Positions 44,610 through 53,939 of a DNA stretch of 64,000 nucleotides are shown in pieces. Below the pieces are notes generated by a model. The model was given only the letters and a program-made list of their open reading frames with translations, ran no database searches and had not been told where the DNA came from. Location of the stretch: NCBI GenBank assembly GCA_903885795.1, contig CAISJV010000001.1:1-64000 (forward strand), in the 5' to 3' direction. The position numbers and the translations under genes were made by a program. The stretch comes from an uncultured delta proteobacterium. GTDB lineage: Bacteria; Desulfobacterota; Syntrophia; Syntrophales; UBA8958. Position 1 is the stretch's first letter. Every line of letters starts with the position of its first letter.

Positions 44610-45380
44610 CTATGATCCCTCCCTTTCAGCAGCGGCTTCCTTATCTTTCCTGGCTGTTTTCTCTACGCGCCTGGCCATGACAATGCTGATCTCGTAGAGA
44701 ATCATGAGAGGAATAGCCATGAGAATCTGGCTGAAGGCATCGGGGGAAGGGGTAAGCACGGCGGCAACAATGAATATAATCAGAATGGCATAGCGTCGGT
44801 AGCTGGTGAGGATACGGACGTTAAGTATCCCTGCTTTTGTCAAAAAGAAAATAAACACGGGTAGTTCAAAGGAGATGCCGAAGGCGAGGAGAAACTTCAT
44901 GGTAAAGGAAAGATATTCCCGGAAGGAGACCATGGGCTTCAAAAATTCCGATGAAAAGGAGATAAAAAATTCAAAGGCCGTCGGGAGAACGAAGAAATAT
45001 CCGAAGAGGACGCCGCCGATGAACAGGCTGCTGGAGGTCAGAACGAAGGGAACGACATATTTCTTTTCAGATTTATAGAGCCCCGGGGAAACGAACTTCC
45101 AGATCTGGTAAAGGGTGTAGGGGCTCGTAATCAGCAGGGAGGCAAAAAAAGCGATCTTCATGTAAATAAAGAACGCCTCAGGCAGACCGGTAAAGATCAT
45201 GTGGCTGCCCTTCGGAAGGACGGCCACCAGGGGTCTCGCAATGATCTTAAATAGCAATTCCTTGAAATAATAGCAGGCGAAAAACCCGACGCCAACGCCG
45301 GTAATGATATGGACAAGGCGGGTCCGCAATTCTTTGAGATGGGTAGTTAAAGGTAGTTTATCGTCTTCTGTTCGGTCCAT
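44610..45380 (-). CDS. tatC: Sec-independent protein translocase TatC
   Basis: 256 aa with six membrane segments. The N-terminal LTTHLKELRTRLVHI and the loop FVSPGLYKSEKKYVVPFV are typical TatC sequences, the latter containing the conserved FxxPxxxxxEK pattern. TatC binds twin-arginine signal peptides and recruits TatA. The neighbouring tatA/B gene lies 26 bp upstream. The C-terminal cytoplasmic tail is rich in Lys and Glu. Confidence 0.95.
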   Translation of the reverse strand: MDRTEDDKLPLTTHLKELRTRLVHIITGVGVGFFACYYFKELLFKIIARPLVAVLPKGSHMIFTGLPEAFFIYMKIAFFASLLITSPYTLYQIWKFVSPGLYKSEKKYVVPFVLTSSSLFIGGVLFGYFFVLPTAFEFFISFSSEFLKPMVSFREYLSFTMKFLLAFGISFELPVFIFFLTKAGILNVRILTSYRRYAILIIFIVAAVLTPSPDAFSQILMAIPLMILYEISIVMARRVEKTARKDKEAAAEREGS

Positions 45381-45406
45381 GGAATAAGTATATTAATGAT
45401 GGATCT

Positions 45407-45685
45407 TCAGGCTTGGGTTTTGGGGGTTGTTTCTTTATCTTTATCTTTGTCTTTCTCGTCTTCCTTGCCGTAAAGGAGGGAGTCCTTAAAATCATTGACG
45501 TCTTTCTTGATGTCGTCTGGCTTCAGGGTGTCCTTGATAGATTCCGTGACGTCTTCCGTTGCCCGGCGGAATTCCTGAAATCCCTTACCAAGGGATTTGG
45601 CTAAACCGGGAAGTTTATCCGGGCCGACAACCAGCAGGGCCACGACGGCAATCACAAGAAGTTCAGGCAGACCGATACCAAACAT
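45407..45685 (-). CDS. TatA/TatB family translocase subunit
   Basis: 92 aa: MFGIGLPELLVIAVVALLVVGPDKLP is the single membrane helix and hinge, with the Glu8 typical of TatB, then an amphipathic helix (LAKSLGKGFQEFRRATEDV) and a Lys/Asp/Glu tail. TatA versus TatB cannot be decided by length; the Glu8 and GPDKLP favour TatB, but a single bifunctional subunit is also possible. There is no Shine-Dalgarno before the ATG, and the promoter lies unusually close. Confidence 0.9.
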   Translation of the reverse strand: MFGIGLPELLVIAVVALLVVGPDKLPGLAKSLGKGFQEFRRATEDVTESIKDTLKPDDIKKDVNDFKDSLLYGKEDEKDKDKDKETTPKTQA

Positions 45686-45695
45686 AGTGGCGGTA

Positions 45696-45723
45696 TATAT
45701 AGCGCTTGTGAAGTCCTTGTCAA
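45696..45723 (-). promoter_or_regulatory. Promoter of the tat-pbp operon, possibly giving a leaderless mRNA
   Basis: Minus-strand TTGACA (45718-45723), 16-bp spacer, TATATA (45696-45701; an 18-bp register is also possible). The start point would fall only about 2-5 bases before the tatA/B ATG at 45685, and no ribosome site lies between. Confidence 0.55.
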
Positions 45724-45839
45724 TGGTAAATATTTTTGCACTTCCGGGGGTTTTATGATAGAAGCGGGACGCTTTCCACAGGCGCAGTGATTATGTCTGC
45801 AAGGAGAGGATACTTACAATACGAACCAGGACTCACCAT

Positions 45840-46895
45840 ATGTCTCTTAGAACAGGAATTGTCTGTGATGATAGATATTTAAGACATGGCGAAGGGTTTT
45901 ATCATCCCGAGTCCCCCCGGCGCCTGGAAGCGGTTTATGCCATGCTGGAGCAGCCGGACATGGGTGGAAAATTTGTTTCCATTTCCCCCCGCTATGCCAC
46001 CCCCGAGGAAATCGGTCTCGTCCACAGCCAATCATATATCGGCCTCATCGCCAGCACGGCAGGCAAGGGCAACTTCTCTCTTGACCCCGACACCCAGACG
46101 ACGCCTGAGTCTTACGATACGGCGAAACTCGCTGTGGGCGGTGCACTAAATGCCATTGACGGCGTTATGACTGGCGAGGTGGATAACGCCTTTGCCCTGG
46201 TCCGGCCTCCGGGACACCACGCCGGCAAGGATCAGGCGGCGGGCTTCTGTCTGTTCAACAATGTGGCCATCGGCGCCCGTTACGCCCTGTCGAAATATGA
46301 CCTCGAGCGCATTCTGATCGTCGACTGGGATCTCCATCACGGCGACGGCACTCAGGGTATTTTTTATGGAGACAAAAAAGTCCTTTATTTTTCCACCCAC
46401 CAATATCCCGCCTATCCCGGTTCCGGGGTCCTGTCCGAAACCGGTCAGGGCGAGGGACTGGGCTACACAATCAATGTCCCGCTGAAGGCCCGCTCTGATG
46501 ACTCCCTTCACGTCAAGGCCTTCCGCAGTATCCTGCAGCCGGTGGCCCTGAAGTTCAAACCGGAACTGATTCTTCTTTCCGCAGGTTTTGACTCGTATTT
46601 TCAGGACCCTCTGGGAGAAATGCGGGTAACCGCCAAAGGTTATGTCTACATGACCAGAATCCTCATGGATATCGCCGCCGCCTGCTGTCAGGGGCGCCTG
46701 GTTGCCGTCCTTGAGGGAGGCTATCATGTTGAAGGCCTGACGGAATCGATCAAGGCGATGCTCGGGGAAATGCGGGGAGACACCCATGCCTCGGAATTCG
46801 ACTTGGACCGAATGGAGTACGAGGCTGATCAGGGAAAGGATGTTATCATCAGACGGGTGATGGATCAGATAAACCCCTTCTGGCAGATATTTTAG
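45840..46895 (+). CDS. Histone-deacetylase-superfamily (acetoin utilisation/APAH type) protein
   Basis: 351 aa. The zinc-hydrolase motifs are present: LVRPPGHHA (active-site His pair), ILIVDWDLHHGDGTQ (metal Asp and His) and LLSAGFDSYFQDPLG (metal Asp). Bacterial members deacetylate small amines such as acetylpolyamines or act on lysine-acetylated proteins such as acetyl-CoA synthetase. Which applies here is unclear. It is monocistronic, and its stop codon overlaps a repeat element. Confidence 0.92.
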   Translation: MSLRTGIVCDDRYLRHGEGFYHPESPRRLEAVYAMLEQPDMGGKFVSISPRYATPEEIGLVHSQSYIGLIASTAGKGNFSLDPDTQTTPESYDTAKLAVGGALNAIDGVMTGEVDNAFALVRPPGHHAGKDQAAGFCLFNNVAIGARYALSKYDLERILIVDWDLHHGDGTQGIFYGDKKVLYFSTHQYPAYPGSGVLSETGQGEGLGYTINVPLKARSDDSLHVKAFRSILQPVALKFKPELILLSAGFDSYFQDPLGEMRVTAKGYVYMTRILMDIAAACCQGRLVAVLEGGYHVEGLTESIKAMLGEMRGDTHASEFDLDRMEYEADQGKDVIIRRVMDQINPFWQIF

Positions 46896-47020
46896 ACGGC
46901 TTCGTAAAAAGATCCGGATGCGGCGTTGCGCTGCATCCTTCGTCACTGCGGCGTACGACAAGTACGCCTCATTACTCAGGTCTTGCGCGCCTTGCCTGCG
47001 GATCTTTTTACGAAGCCGTC
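46895..47020. repeat. 126-bp inverted-repeat element, copy B
   Basis: Ends GACGGCTTCGTAAAAAGAT and ATCTTTTTACGAAGCCGTC are fully complementary. Compared with copy A, the seventh base pair from the end is T-A instead of A-T on both arms, a compensatory change. The core GTTGCGCTGCATCCTTCGTC is unchanged. It starts on the last base of the deacetylase stop codon. A following segment at 47039-47058 resembles the end of the 34568 element. Confidence 0.8.
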
Positions 47021-47090
47021 GATAATGGCTTTTTATTGACTTTTTGCGAGTTCATCAATTTTATGATTTAGGAAAAAGGAGAATGCCGCT

Positions 47091-47378
47091 TTGAAGATAA
47101 CAAGAACGGAGGTAGCCCACGTCGCCCATCTGGCGCGCTTGACTTTCCGGGAGGAAGAAATGGAGAAATTTACCTCCCAGTTGAACGACATCCTCCTCTA
47201 TATGGACAAACTGAATTCCGTAGATACAACGGGGGTCGAACCCATGACCCATGCGACGGTTCTGTATAACGCCTTCCGGGAGGACGTAGTCAAACCGTCT
47301 CTGGCCAATGAGCAATCCCTGGCCAATGCCCCGGACCCCCGGGGAGAATTCTTCCGGGTCCCCAAAGTGATCGAATAA
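47091..47378 (+). CDS. gatC: Aspartyl/glutamyl-tRNA amidotransferase subunit C
   Basis: 95 aa from TTG at 47091 with AAGGAG upstream. The sequence KITRTEVAHVAHLARLTFREEE and the C-terminal MTHATVLYNAFREDVVKPS are typical GatC. It wraps around GatA and stabilises the complex. First gene of gatC-gatA-gatB, 12 bp before gatA. Confidence 0.95.
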   Translation: MKITRTEVAHVAHLARLTFREEEMEKFTSQLNDILLYMDKLNSVDTTGVEPMTHATVLYNAFREDVVKPSLANEQSLANAPDPRGEFFRVPKVIE

Positions 47379-47390
47379 TAAAGAGGTATT

Positions 47391-48872
47391 ATGGAGCTCT
47401 ATTCGTTAACCATTCATGAATTGCAAGAAAAGCTGCGGGCGGGGGAAGTCACGGCTGCGGACATTCTCGACTCCGTCTATCAAAGAATCGATCAGGTGGA
47501 AGACAAAGTCCACGCCTACATCACCCTGATGAAAGAAGCGGCCCAGGCCCAGGCCGCCGCCGCCGATACGGCTATTCGCAACGGCGATATCAAGGCCCTG
47601 ACAGGTATTCCCATCGCCCTGAAAGACATCTGTTGCACCCAGGGATTCACCACCACCTGCGGCTCCCGAATCCTCCACAATTTCGTCCCTCCTTATGACG
47701 CCACGGTAGTGGAAAAACTCCGGGCCTCCGGAGCCGTCTTTACGGGCAAGGCAAACATGGATGAATTCGCCATGGGCTCCTCTACGGAAACGTCCTCTTT
47801 CGGTGTTACCCGCAACCCCTGGGATCTAACCCGGATCCCCGGTGGTTCCAGTGGCGGCTCCGCCGCCGCCGTTGCCGCTGACGAGTGCATCGCAGCCCTC
47901 GGTTCAGACACGGGTGGTTCCATCCGCCAGCCGGCGGCCCTCTGTGGTATTGTGGGTATGAAGCCTACTTACGGTCGCGTCTCTCGTTTCGGACTGGTAG
48001 CATTTGCCTCGTCCCTGGACCAGATCGGCCCCTTTACCAAGGATGTCGAGGACTGCGCCATTCTCATGAACGTCATTGCCGGTTACGACCCCCGGGAATC
48101 GACTTCCGTTAACATAGAGGTTCCCGACTACCGATCTTTTCTTTCCCGGGGCATCGAAGGCCTAAGAATAGGCATCCCCAGGGAATACTTTATCGAAGGG
48201 ATCGATCCGGAAATCCTTGCCTCGGTTCGCCAGGCTATCGCCGTCCTCGAGAAAGCCGGGGCAAAATGCGTCGATATTTCTCTGCCCCATACGGAATACT
48301 GCCTGGCCGTCTACTATATCGTGGCCCCTGCGGAAGCCAGCTCCAACCTCGCCCGTTACGACGGCGTCAAATACGGATTCCGATCCCAGGAAGGACGGGA
48401 TCTCCTCGACATGTACAAACAGTCCCGCTCCGCCGGATTCGGCGATGAGGTGAAAAGAAGGATTATTATAGGCACATACGTTCTGTCGTCGGGATACTAT
48501 GACGCCTATTACAAAAAAGCCTCCCAGGTCCGCGCCCTCATTCGTCGGGATTTTGACGAGGCCTTTAAGAAATGTGACATCATCGCCACTCCGACCTCTC
48601 CCACGGCGGCCTTCCGTATCGGCGAGAAGACGGATGATCCCATGCAGATGTATCTATCCGACATATTTACCATATCAGCAAACATGGCCGGCATTCCGGG
48701 GATTTCCATCCCATGCGGGTTTACCGGGGACGGACTGCCCATCGGCCTGCAATTCCTGGGGGGACACTTTCAGGAAGGAACGCTGATCCAGGCGGCGGCA
48801 GCTTATGAAAAGACAGCCGGCATGAGCGCCCTCATTGCCCGACAAAAACAGGCAAAGATGAATTTTGCATAA
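47391..48872 (+). CDS. gatA: Aspartyl/glutamyl-tRNA amidotransferase subunit A
   Basis: 493 aa amidase-signature enzyme. The Ser-cisSer-Lys triad is visible: the Lys in PIALKDICC, the cis-Ser in [11 protein letters not shown] and the nucleophile Ser in [16 protein letters not shown]. It releases ammonia from glutamine for conversion of Glu-tRNA(Gln) or Asp-tRNA(Asn) on GatB. Its presence implies that the organism lacks at least one of the direct Gln or Asn tRNA synthetases. Confidence 0.97.
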   Translation: MELYSLTIHELQEKLRAGEVTAADILDSVYQRIDQVEDKVHAYITLMKEAAQAQAAAADTAIRNGDIKALTGIPIALKDICCTQGFTTTCGSRILHNFVPPYDATVVEKLRASGAVFTGKANMDEFAMGSSTETSSFGVTRNPWDLTRIPGGSSGGSAAAVAADECIAALGSDTGGSIRQPAALCGIVGMKPTYGRVSRFGLVAFASSLDQIGPFTKDVEDCAILMNVIAGYDPRESTSVNIEVPDYRSFLSRGIEGLRIGIPREYFIEGIDPEILASVRQAIAVLEKAGAKCVDISLPHTEYCLAVYYIVAPAEASSNLARYDGVKYGFRSQEGRDLLDMYKQSRSAGFGDEVKRRIIIGTYVLSSGYYDAYYKKASQVRALIRRDFDEAFKKCDIIATPTSPTAAFRIGEKTDDPMQMYLSDIFTISANMAGIPGISIPCGFTGDGLPIGLQFLGGHFQEGTLIQAAAAYEKTAGMSALIARQKQAKMNFA

Positions 48873-48888
48873 GGAGTTGTGATACTTA

Positions 48889-50316
48889 ATGGAATTTGAA
48901 CCAGTCATCGGACTTGAAGTCCATGCACAATTGCGTACCGATTCAAAAATATTCTGCAGTTGCTCAACCCAGTTCGGGGCGGGGCCCAACACCCACACTT
49001 GCCCGGTCTGCCTCGGCATGCCCGGGGTTCTCCCCGTTCTCAACCGGAAAGTCGTTGAATATACGATTAAAATGGCCCTGGCAACTCACTGCCGGATCAA
49101 CCGGGAAAACAGCTTTGCCCGGAAAAACTACTTCTATCCAGACCTTCCCAAGGGCTACCAGATTTCTCAGTACGCCTATCCCCTTGCCGAGGAGGGAGGT
49201 ATCGAGGTCGAAGTGGAGGGAGGCAAGAGACGCATCGGCATCACTCGTATTCACATGGAGGAAGATGCCGGCAAGCTGATTCATGACGAACACTTTCCGT
49301 CGAGCTATGTGGACCTGAACCGTACCGGGGTGCCCCTGATTGAGATCGTCAGCGAACCGGACATCCGTTCTGCCGAAGAGGCCGCCGACTACCTGCGCCG
49401 GATCCACGAAATCCTTGTCTATCTGGAAATCTGTGACGGCAACATGGAGGAGGGTAGTTTCCGGTGCGATGCCAACGTCTCGCTGCGCCCCCGGGGACAG
49501 GAGGAATTCGGTACGAGGGCGGAACTCAAAAACATGAATTCCTTCCGGAATGTCCAGCGGGCCCTGGAATACGAGATAAAAAGACAACAGTATGTCCTTG
49601 AGGCGGGCGGCGAGGTAGTCCAGGAGACCCGTCTCTGGGACGACGCCCAGGGCGTCACCATTCCCATGCGGAGCAAAGAAGAGGCCCATGATTACCGGTA
49701 TTTCCCCGACCCGGATCTGGTAACCATTGCCGTCAGCGACGCCTGGATCGAAGAGATCCGCGGGACGATGCCCGAACTGCCCCTGGAAAAGCGGGAACGC
49801 TTCCTCCGGGACTACCAGATCCCCCCCTATGACGCCGGCGTCCTGACGACAAGCCGGGCCCTGGCGGACTACTACGAAGAGGTCGTCCGTCTTTGCGGCC
49901 AACCCAAGGTAGCGAGCAACTGGGTCATGGGAGACATCCTGCGTTTCCTGAAAGAGGACAAACGGGATATCAGGGATTGCCCCATCAGCGCGGCGGCGTT
50001 GGCCGAAATGATCCGCCTGATTGAGGACGGCGCCATCAGCGGCAAGATGGCCAAGGAAGTAAGCGAGGAGATGTACCGGACGGGCAAGCCCCCCCAAACC
50101 GTCATCGCGGAAAAGGGCCTGGTCCAGATCACCGATGAGGGCGCCCTGGCAGCGGTAATCGAACAGATCATGGCGGCGAATCCCACCCAGCTTGCCCAAT
50201 ACCGGGGAGGGAAAGACAAACTCTTCGGTTTCTTCGTCGGACAGGTAATGAAGGCCACCCAGGGAAAGGCCAATCCCCAGTTGATCAATGACCTTCTAAA
50301 AAAGATGCTGGCATGA
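48889..50316 (+). CDS. gatB: Aspartyl/glutamyl-tRNA amidotransferase subunit B
   Basis: 475 aa. The N-terminal cradle begins [13 protein letters not shown], with zinc-type cysteines in FCSCSTQFG and [11 protein letters not shown], then the ATP site region ([29 protein letters not shown]). The C-terminal helical and YqeY-like domains bind tRNA. It phosphorylates the misacylated tRNA and adds ammonia. It overlaps the next gene by 4 bp (ATGA). Confidence 0.97.
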   Translation: MEFEPVIGLEVHAQLRTDSKIFCSCSTQFGAGPNTHTCPVCLGMPGVLPVLNRKVVEYTIKMALATHCRINRENSFARKNYFYPDLPKGYQISQYAYPLAEEGGIEVEVEGGKRRIGITRIHMEEDAGKLIHDEHFPSSYVDLNRTGVPLIEIVSEPDIRSAEEAADYLRRIHEILVYLEICDGNMEEGSFRCDANVSLRPRGQEEFGTRAELKNMNSFRNVQRALEYEIKRQQYVLEAGGEVVQETRLWDDAQGVTIPMRSKEEAHDYRYFPDPDLVTIAVSDAWIEEIRGTMPELPLEKRERFLRDYQIPPYDAGVLTTSRALADYYEEVVRLCGQPKVASNWVMGDILRFLKEDKRDIRDCPISAAALAEMIRLIEDGAISGKMAKEVSEEMYRTGKPPQTVIAEKGLVQITDEGALAAVIEQIMAANPTQLAQYRGGKDKLFGFFVGQVMKATQGKANPQLINDLLKKMLA

Positions 50317-51392
50317 CGTCTCCCATCCGCACCGTTTACTGGGAAAATGACACCGTCGTCTTCATCGACCAGCGTCTTTTGCCGGGTGTAGAAACATATG
50401 TCATCAGCCGCGACTACCGGCAGGTCGCGGCGGCCATCAAGGATCTTTCGATTCGAGGCGCCCCGGCCATCGGCGTCGCCGCCGCCCTTGGGATCGCCTT
50501 GGGAGCCCATCAGAGTCAGGCTGCCTCCGTGACCGCGTTGAAGACCGACTTCGAGATCATCTGCACAACCTTTTCCCAAACCCGTCCCACCGCCCGGAAC
50601 CTTTTCTGGGCCATCGAAGGGATGAAGAAATGCTTTTGTGAGGCATATGCCGCGTCGCAATCACAGACCGATAGGGATTGGAAACAGGCTCTTAATTACC
50701 TGAAACAGTCTCTCATTACCGAGGCCTGCCGGATATGCGCGGAAGACATTGCCATCAATAGACAAATCGGCGCCTATGGATCGTCATTGATTACCGCCGG
50801 AGATAACATCCTCACCCATTGCAACGCCGGCGCCTTGGCGACCGCCGGTTACGGGACGGCCCTCGGCGTCATCCGGGCGGCCTGGGAGGCAGGAAAACGC
50901 ATTCATGTTTATGTAGACGAGACACGACCCGTTCTTCAGGGGGCGCGGTTGACCGCATGGGAACTGGTACGGGAAGGAATCCCCGCCACCCTGATCACCG
51001 ACAACATGGCAGGATTCCTGATGAAGCAGGGAAGGATTCAGAAGATTATCGTCGGGGCCGACCGGATCGCCGCCAACGGAGATGCGGCCAACAAGATTGG
51101 CACCTATAGCGTTGCCGTCCTCGCCAAGGCTCATAAAATACCCTTCTATGTAGCGGCGCCCCTTTCCACTTTTGATGGCGCCATCAAGACGGGCAGGGAT
51201 ATTCCCATCGAAGAGCGGGACCCTGAAGAAGTGACCTGCTGCCAGGGCGCCATCCTGGCCCCCCGGGGAATAAGGGTCTATAATCCCGCCTTTGACGTAA
51301 CCCCCCAAAGCTATATTACGGCCTTCGTAACCGAAAAGGGTCTGATCTATCCGCCCTTCCGGAAGACCGTTCCCCTGCTCCTGCACTCATGA
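50313..51392 (+). CDS. mtnA: Methylthioribose-1-phosphate isomerase
   Basis: 359 aa. Canonical MtnA: phosphate loop [15 protein letters not shown], catalytic Cys170 in [12 protein letters not shown], Asp250 in [15 protein letters not shown], tail [11 protein letters not shown]. It turns 5-methylthioribose 1-phosphate into the ribulose form in methionine salvage. The start codon overlaps the gatB stop, so it is co-translated with gatCAB; no other salvage gene is near. A divergent paralogue is at 24491-25504. Confidence 0.93.
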   Translation: MTSPIRTVYWENDTVVFIDQRLLPGVETYVISRDYRQVAAAIKDLSIRGAPAIGVAAALGIALGAHQSQAASVTALKTDFEIICTTFSQTRPTARNLFWAIEGMKKCFCEAYAASQSQTDRDWKQALNYLKQSLITEACRICAEDIAINRQIGAYGSSLITAGDNILTHCNAGALATAGYGTALGVIRAAWEAGKRIHVYVDETRPVLQGARLTAWELVREGIPATLITDNMAGFLMKQGRIQKIIVGADRIAANGDAANKIGTYSVAVLAKAHKIPFYVAAPLSTFDGAIKTGRDIPIEERDPEEVTCCQGAILAPRGIRVYNPAFDVTPQSYITAFVTEKGLIYPPFRKTVPLLLHS

Positions 51393-51418
51393 AAGAGAAC
51401 TGATTAAGAAAGGCAGGT

Positions 51419-52054
51419 ATGACAAAGAAGCTTTTCCTCTTTGATTTCGATGGAGTGCTGGTCGACTCCCTGGATGTCTACCACCATGCGGTGAGATGGT
51501 GTCTTGAAAAGATCGGCACCCCCATCATCAAAACTCAGGAAGAATACGTCGCCCTTTTTGAAGACAACTTTTATGAGGCCATGGCAAAAAGGGGGGTCGA
51601 TCTGAATGCTTTTTCCAGAGCCCTGATAGAATATGCAAGTAATGTTGATTATTACCAGGATGTGAAGCCCTTTCCAGCCGTATTGCCGGTCCTGACAGAG
51701 CTTTGCGGCAATAACATCCTAGCTATCATCTCTTCGAATTCATCCCAAGCCATCCGAAAGATCTTGGCCCGTTTCCAATATAACGGCTGCTTCCATGACA
51801 TCCTGGGTTCGGAATTCCATCTGAGCAAGAAGATCAAGATTGACCACGCCGTCGCAACATGCCGGATCAGCAGGGATAATGCCTATTACGTGGGGGACAC
51901 CTCCGGTGACATCAAGGAGGGAAAAGCGGCGGGAGTCAAGACCATTGCCGTTACCTGGGGGTGGCATTCCCGTGAGGCCCTGGCGGCAGCAAAGCCGGAC
52001 TTTATCATCGACGACCCGGAAGAACTTAAAACCATACCTGATTTAATCTATTAA
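51419..52054 (+). CDS. HAD-family phosphatase (phosphoglycolate-phosphatase-like)
   Basis: 211 aa. HAD motif I is FLFDFDGVLVDS (nucleophile and acid Asp), motif II is IISSNSS, the motif III Lys is in LSKKIKIDH, and motif IV is YYVGDTSGDIKEG. The helical cap follows motif I directly, as in Gph/PGMB enzymes. The exact substrate is not clear. It is 26 bp after mtnA; in methionine salvage a HAD phosphatase acts later (MtnX/MtnC), but this sequence is generic. Confidence 0.85.
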   Translation: MTKKLFLFDFDGVLVDSLDVYHHAVRWCLEKIGTPIIKTQEEYVALFEDNFYEAMAKRGVDLNAFSRALIEYASNVDYYQDVKPFPAVLPVLTELCGNNILAIISSNSSQAIRKILARFQYNGCFHDILGSEFHLSKKIKIDHAVATCRISRDNAYYVGDTSGDIKEGKAAGVKTIAVTWGWHSREALAAAKPDFIIDDPEELKTIPDLIY

Positions 52055-52109
52055 TCCGGAAACGGCCCTATTGTTCACCCCACCCTCATCGCCGCTGGTC
52101 GGTTAACAC

Positions 52110-52181
52110 TTAACACTTCGATGCCTTGGTGAGGGCCGGCATGACCAGCAACTGTCCCTTTTCCTTGGTGGTAGCGTACAT
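52110..52181 (-). pseudogene. Truncated start of a possible DUF4150 (PAAR-like) gene
   Basis: A strong AAAGGAGG lies just before ATG 52181, but the frame stops after 23 codons (MYATTKEKGQLLVMPALTKA, then SKC). In other genomes a DUF4150 PAAR-like gene typically follows DUF3540 in such clusters, and those proteins begin with a similar M-x-A-T-x-G-Q-x-x-x-P pattern. I therefore read this as a decayed remnant. It could also be a short functional peptide. Confidence 0.4.
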
Positions 52182-52195
52182 TGTTTGTCCTCCTT

Positions 52196-52852
52196 TCAGC
52201 CCAGGTGGATTTTCTTGCCGTCGATCTTAACCTCTTCCTCAGCCAGGAGGGAGGTATGTCTCGCCCGGACGGCAAATCGCTCTTTCACGATTGTACTGAT
52301 GCGTCCCGCCCTGGTCTGTTCGAAATTTTCGATCCAGCGGAAGCTGGTTTTGAGCCGCTCCGTCAGGCGGCCGCAGACCGTATCGAGGGAGTCGATCACG
52401 GTTGCTGCCTTCCGGATCTGGACCTCCAGGGTATCTGAGAGAAAGGAAAAAGCCAAAAAGCTGACCCTGGCCGTGACACCTGCAAAAGAGACCTCCGGAG
52501 CGGCAAAAGAGGCCCTTTCCTTCGCGCTTACGGCAATGGTATCCGCCTGGAGGGACAAGTCGCCGGTAACCGTGGTGATGACTCCCGCACCGGGAATGAC
52601 GACAGCGGAACGGCTGCCGTTTTTGACCAGGACGTTGAGGATGAAGCCATCATCGCCGTCACCTTCGGCCAGGAGTACCCGGTCGTGGATCTCCGGCGTG
52701 AGGAGGCAGCCGTCGGCCTTTTGCACCCCGATCACCCGGCCGTCGTCCGCAAGGACGAACCAGCGGTCCTTCGTCCGGCACGTTATCTGCCCGTAGGAAA
52801 GGGCCACGGGCCGGGGCGCCGTCTTCTTCTTCAAAAGCAATACATTTTTCAT
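52196..52852 (-). CDS. DUF3540 type-VI-associated protein
   Basis: 218 aa. The N-terminal part is an OB-like beta barrel (RWFVLADDGRVIGVQKADGCLL, DRVLLAEGDGDDGFILNVL). The middle is a short beta-helix (VITTVTGDLSLQADTIAVSA) and the C-terminal part is helical, ending with another strand repeat. This layout fits DUF3540, found only beside VgrG, DUF2169 and pentapeptide genes. It may be a small spike-like or adaptor protein. It is the last intact gene of the operon, 22 bp after the pentapeptide gene. Confidence 0.8.
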   Translation of the reverse strand: MKNVLLLKKKTAPRPVALSYGQITCRTKDRWFVLADDGRVIGVQKADGCLLTPEIHDRVLLAEGDGDDGFILNVLVKNGSRSAVVIPGAGVITTVTGDLSLQADTIAVSAKERASFAAPEVSFAGVTARVSFLAFSFLSDTLEVQIRKAATVIDSLDTVCGRLTERLKTSFRWIENFEQTRAGRISTIVKERFAVRARHTSLLAEEEVKIDGKKIHLG

Positions 52853-52874
52853 TTCCTTGCCTCATTTCTTGTCT

Positions 52875-53939
52875 TCAGCGCGCCGTTGCCGGCGGTTGCC
52901 AGTGTTCCGCCTCCCAGAGGTCGCGGTCCGTTTTATAGATAGTCGCTATATCGGCGCCATCCCAGCGGGCTTCCTGCATTTGGACGCCGTGCATATTAGC
53001 GTAAGGCAGCGCGGCGTCGGTGAAATCAGCCCCCTTGACGTTCGCATGGCTAAAATCGCCATAGGGCAGATGGGCCCCGGCAAAACTTGTCTTGTCACAG
53101 TTGGCCTTGATAAAAAGTGATTGCTCGATGGTGGCCCGGGAAAAATCTGCCCCCGTTAGCATCGCTTCCCGGAACGTGGACATAATGAGCCTTGCCCCGG
53201 TAAAATCGGCGCCTTTTCCCCGTGCGGTGGCGAAGTTGGTGTATTCCCCCTTGGTTCCCGCGAAGATCGTTCCAGAAAAATCCGCCCCGGCAAAGCTCAT
53301 CTGGCTGATGTCCGCCCCGGCCAGGTCGGCCCCCTGGAGATCGGCCCCGTCCATCATGGCCATAAGCAACGTGCAGCCGGGGAAGCGCTGCTTTGCCAGC
53401 TTCGCGCCGGGAAGATAGGCCTTGGTCAGGTTCGTTTTGGAGAAGACGGCCCTCGTCAGGTCGGCACTGGAAAGATCGATGCCGGTGAGATCGGCGCCGG
53501 TGAAATCTACCCTTGACAGAGGGCACTTATAGAAGGTGGCCATGACGAGGACGGAGGCGATAAACTTGACATCATGGATGTCCGTTTCGGCAAAATGGCC
53601 TCGAGTAAGATTGGCGCCGGTCAGGTCTGCCCCGGAGAGGTTGACCTCCTGGAAGTCGCACGCGGCCAGGGAGGCCCTGGTCAGAATCGCCCCGGCAAGG
53701 TTGGACTTGAGGAACCTGGCGTGGGTAAGGTGGGCCCCGGCAAGGTTCACGCCGGAGAGATCCGCTGCCAGGAAGGTGGCCCCCGCCAGATTGGCCCCGG
53801 CCATGATGCAGCCCCGGAAGGAGACATGCTCAAAGGCCGTCCCGGCGAGGTCCGCGCCGGTCAGATCCAGGCCCGCCAGATCGGCCCCGGTCAGCCGCCC
53901 CTCGTTTCTGATGCGGTTCAATGCCTCGTCAGCGTTCAT
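52875..53939 (-). CDS. Pentapeptide-repeat protein
   Basis: 354 aa made almost entirely of A(D/N)LxX repeats from residue 20 to about 335 (for example LAGLDLTGADLAGTAFEHVS), which fold into a right-handed four-sided beta-helix. The C-terminal end (DGADIATIYKTDRDLWEAEHW) is different and may cap or bind. It overlaps the DUF2169 gene by 4 bp. In type-VI-like modules such proteins may support or load the VgrG spike; a direct role is not proven. Confidence 0.88.
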   Translation of the reverse strand: MNADEALNRIRNEGRLTGADLAGLDLTGADLAGTAFEHVSFRGCIMAGANLAGATFLAADLSGVNLAGAHLTHARFLKSNLAGAILTRASLAACDFQEVNLSGADLTGANLTRGHFAETDIHDVKFIASVLVMATFYKCPLSRVDFTGADLTGIDLSSADLTRAVFSKTNLTKAYLPGAKLAKQRFPGCTLLMAMMDGADLQGADLAGADISQMSFAGADFSGTIFAGTKGEYTNFATARGKGADFTGARLIMSTFREAMLTGADFSRATIEQSLFIKANCDKTSFAGAHLPYGDFSHANVKGADFTDAALPYANMHGVQMQEARWDGADIATIYKTDRDLWEAEHWQPPATAR

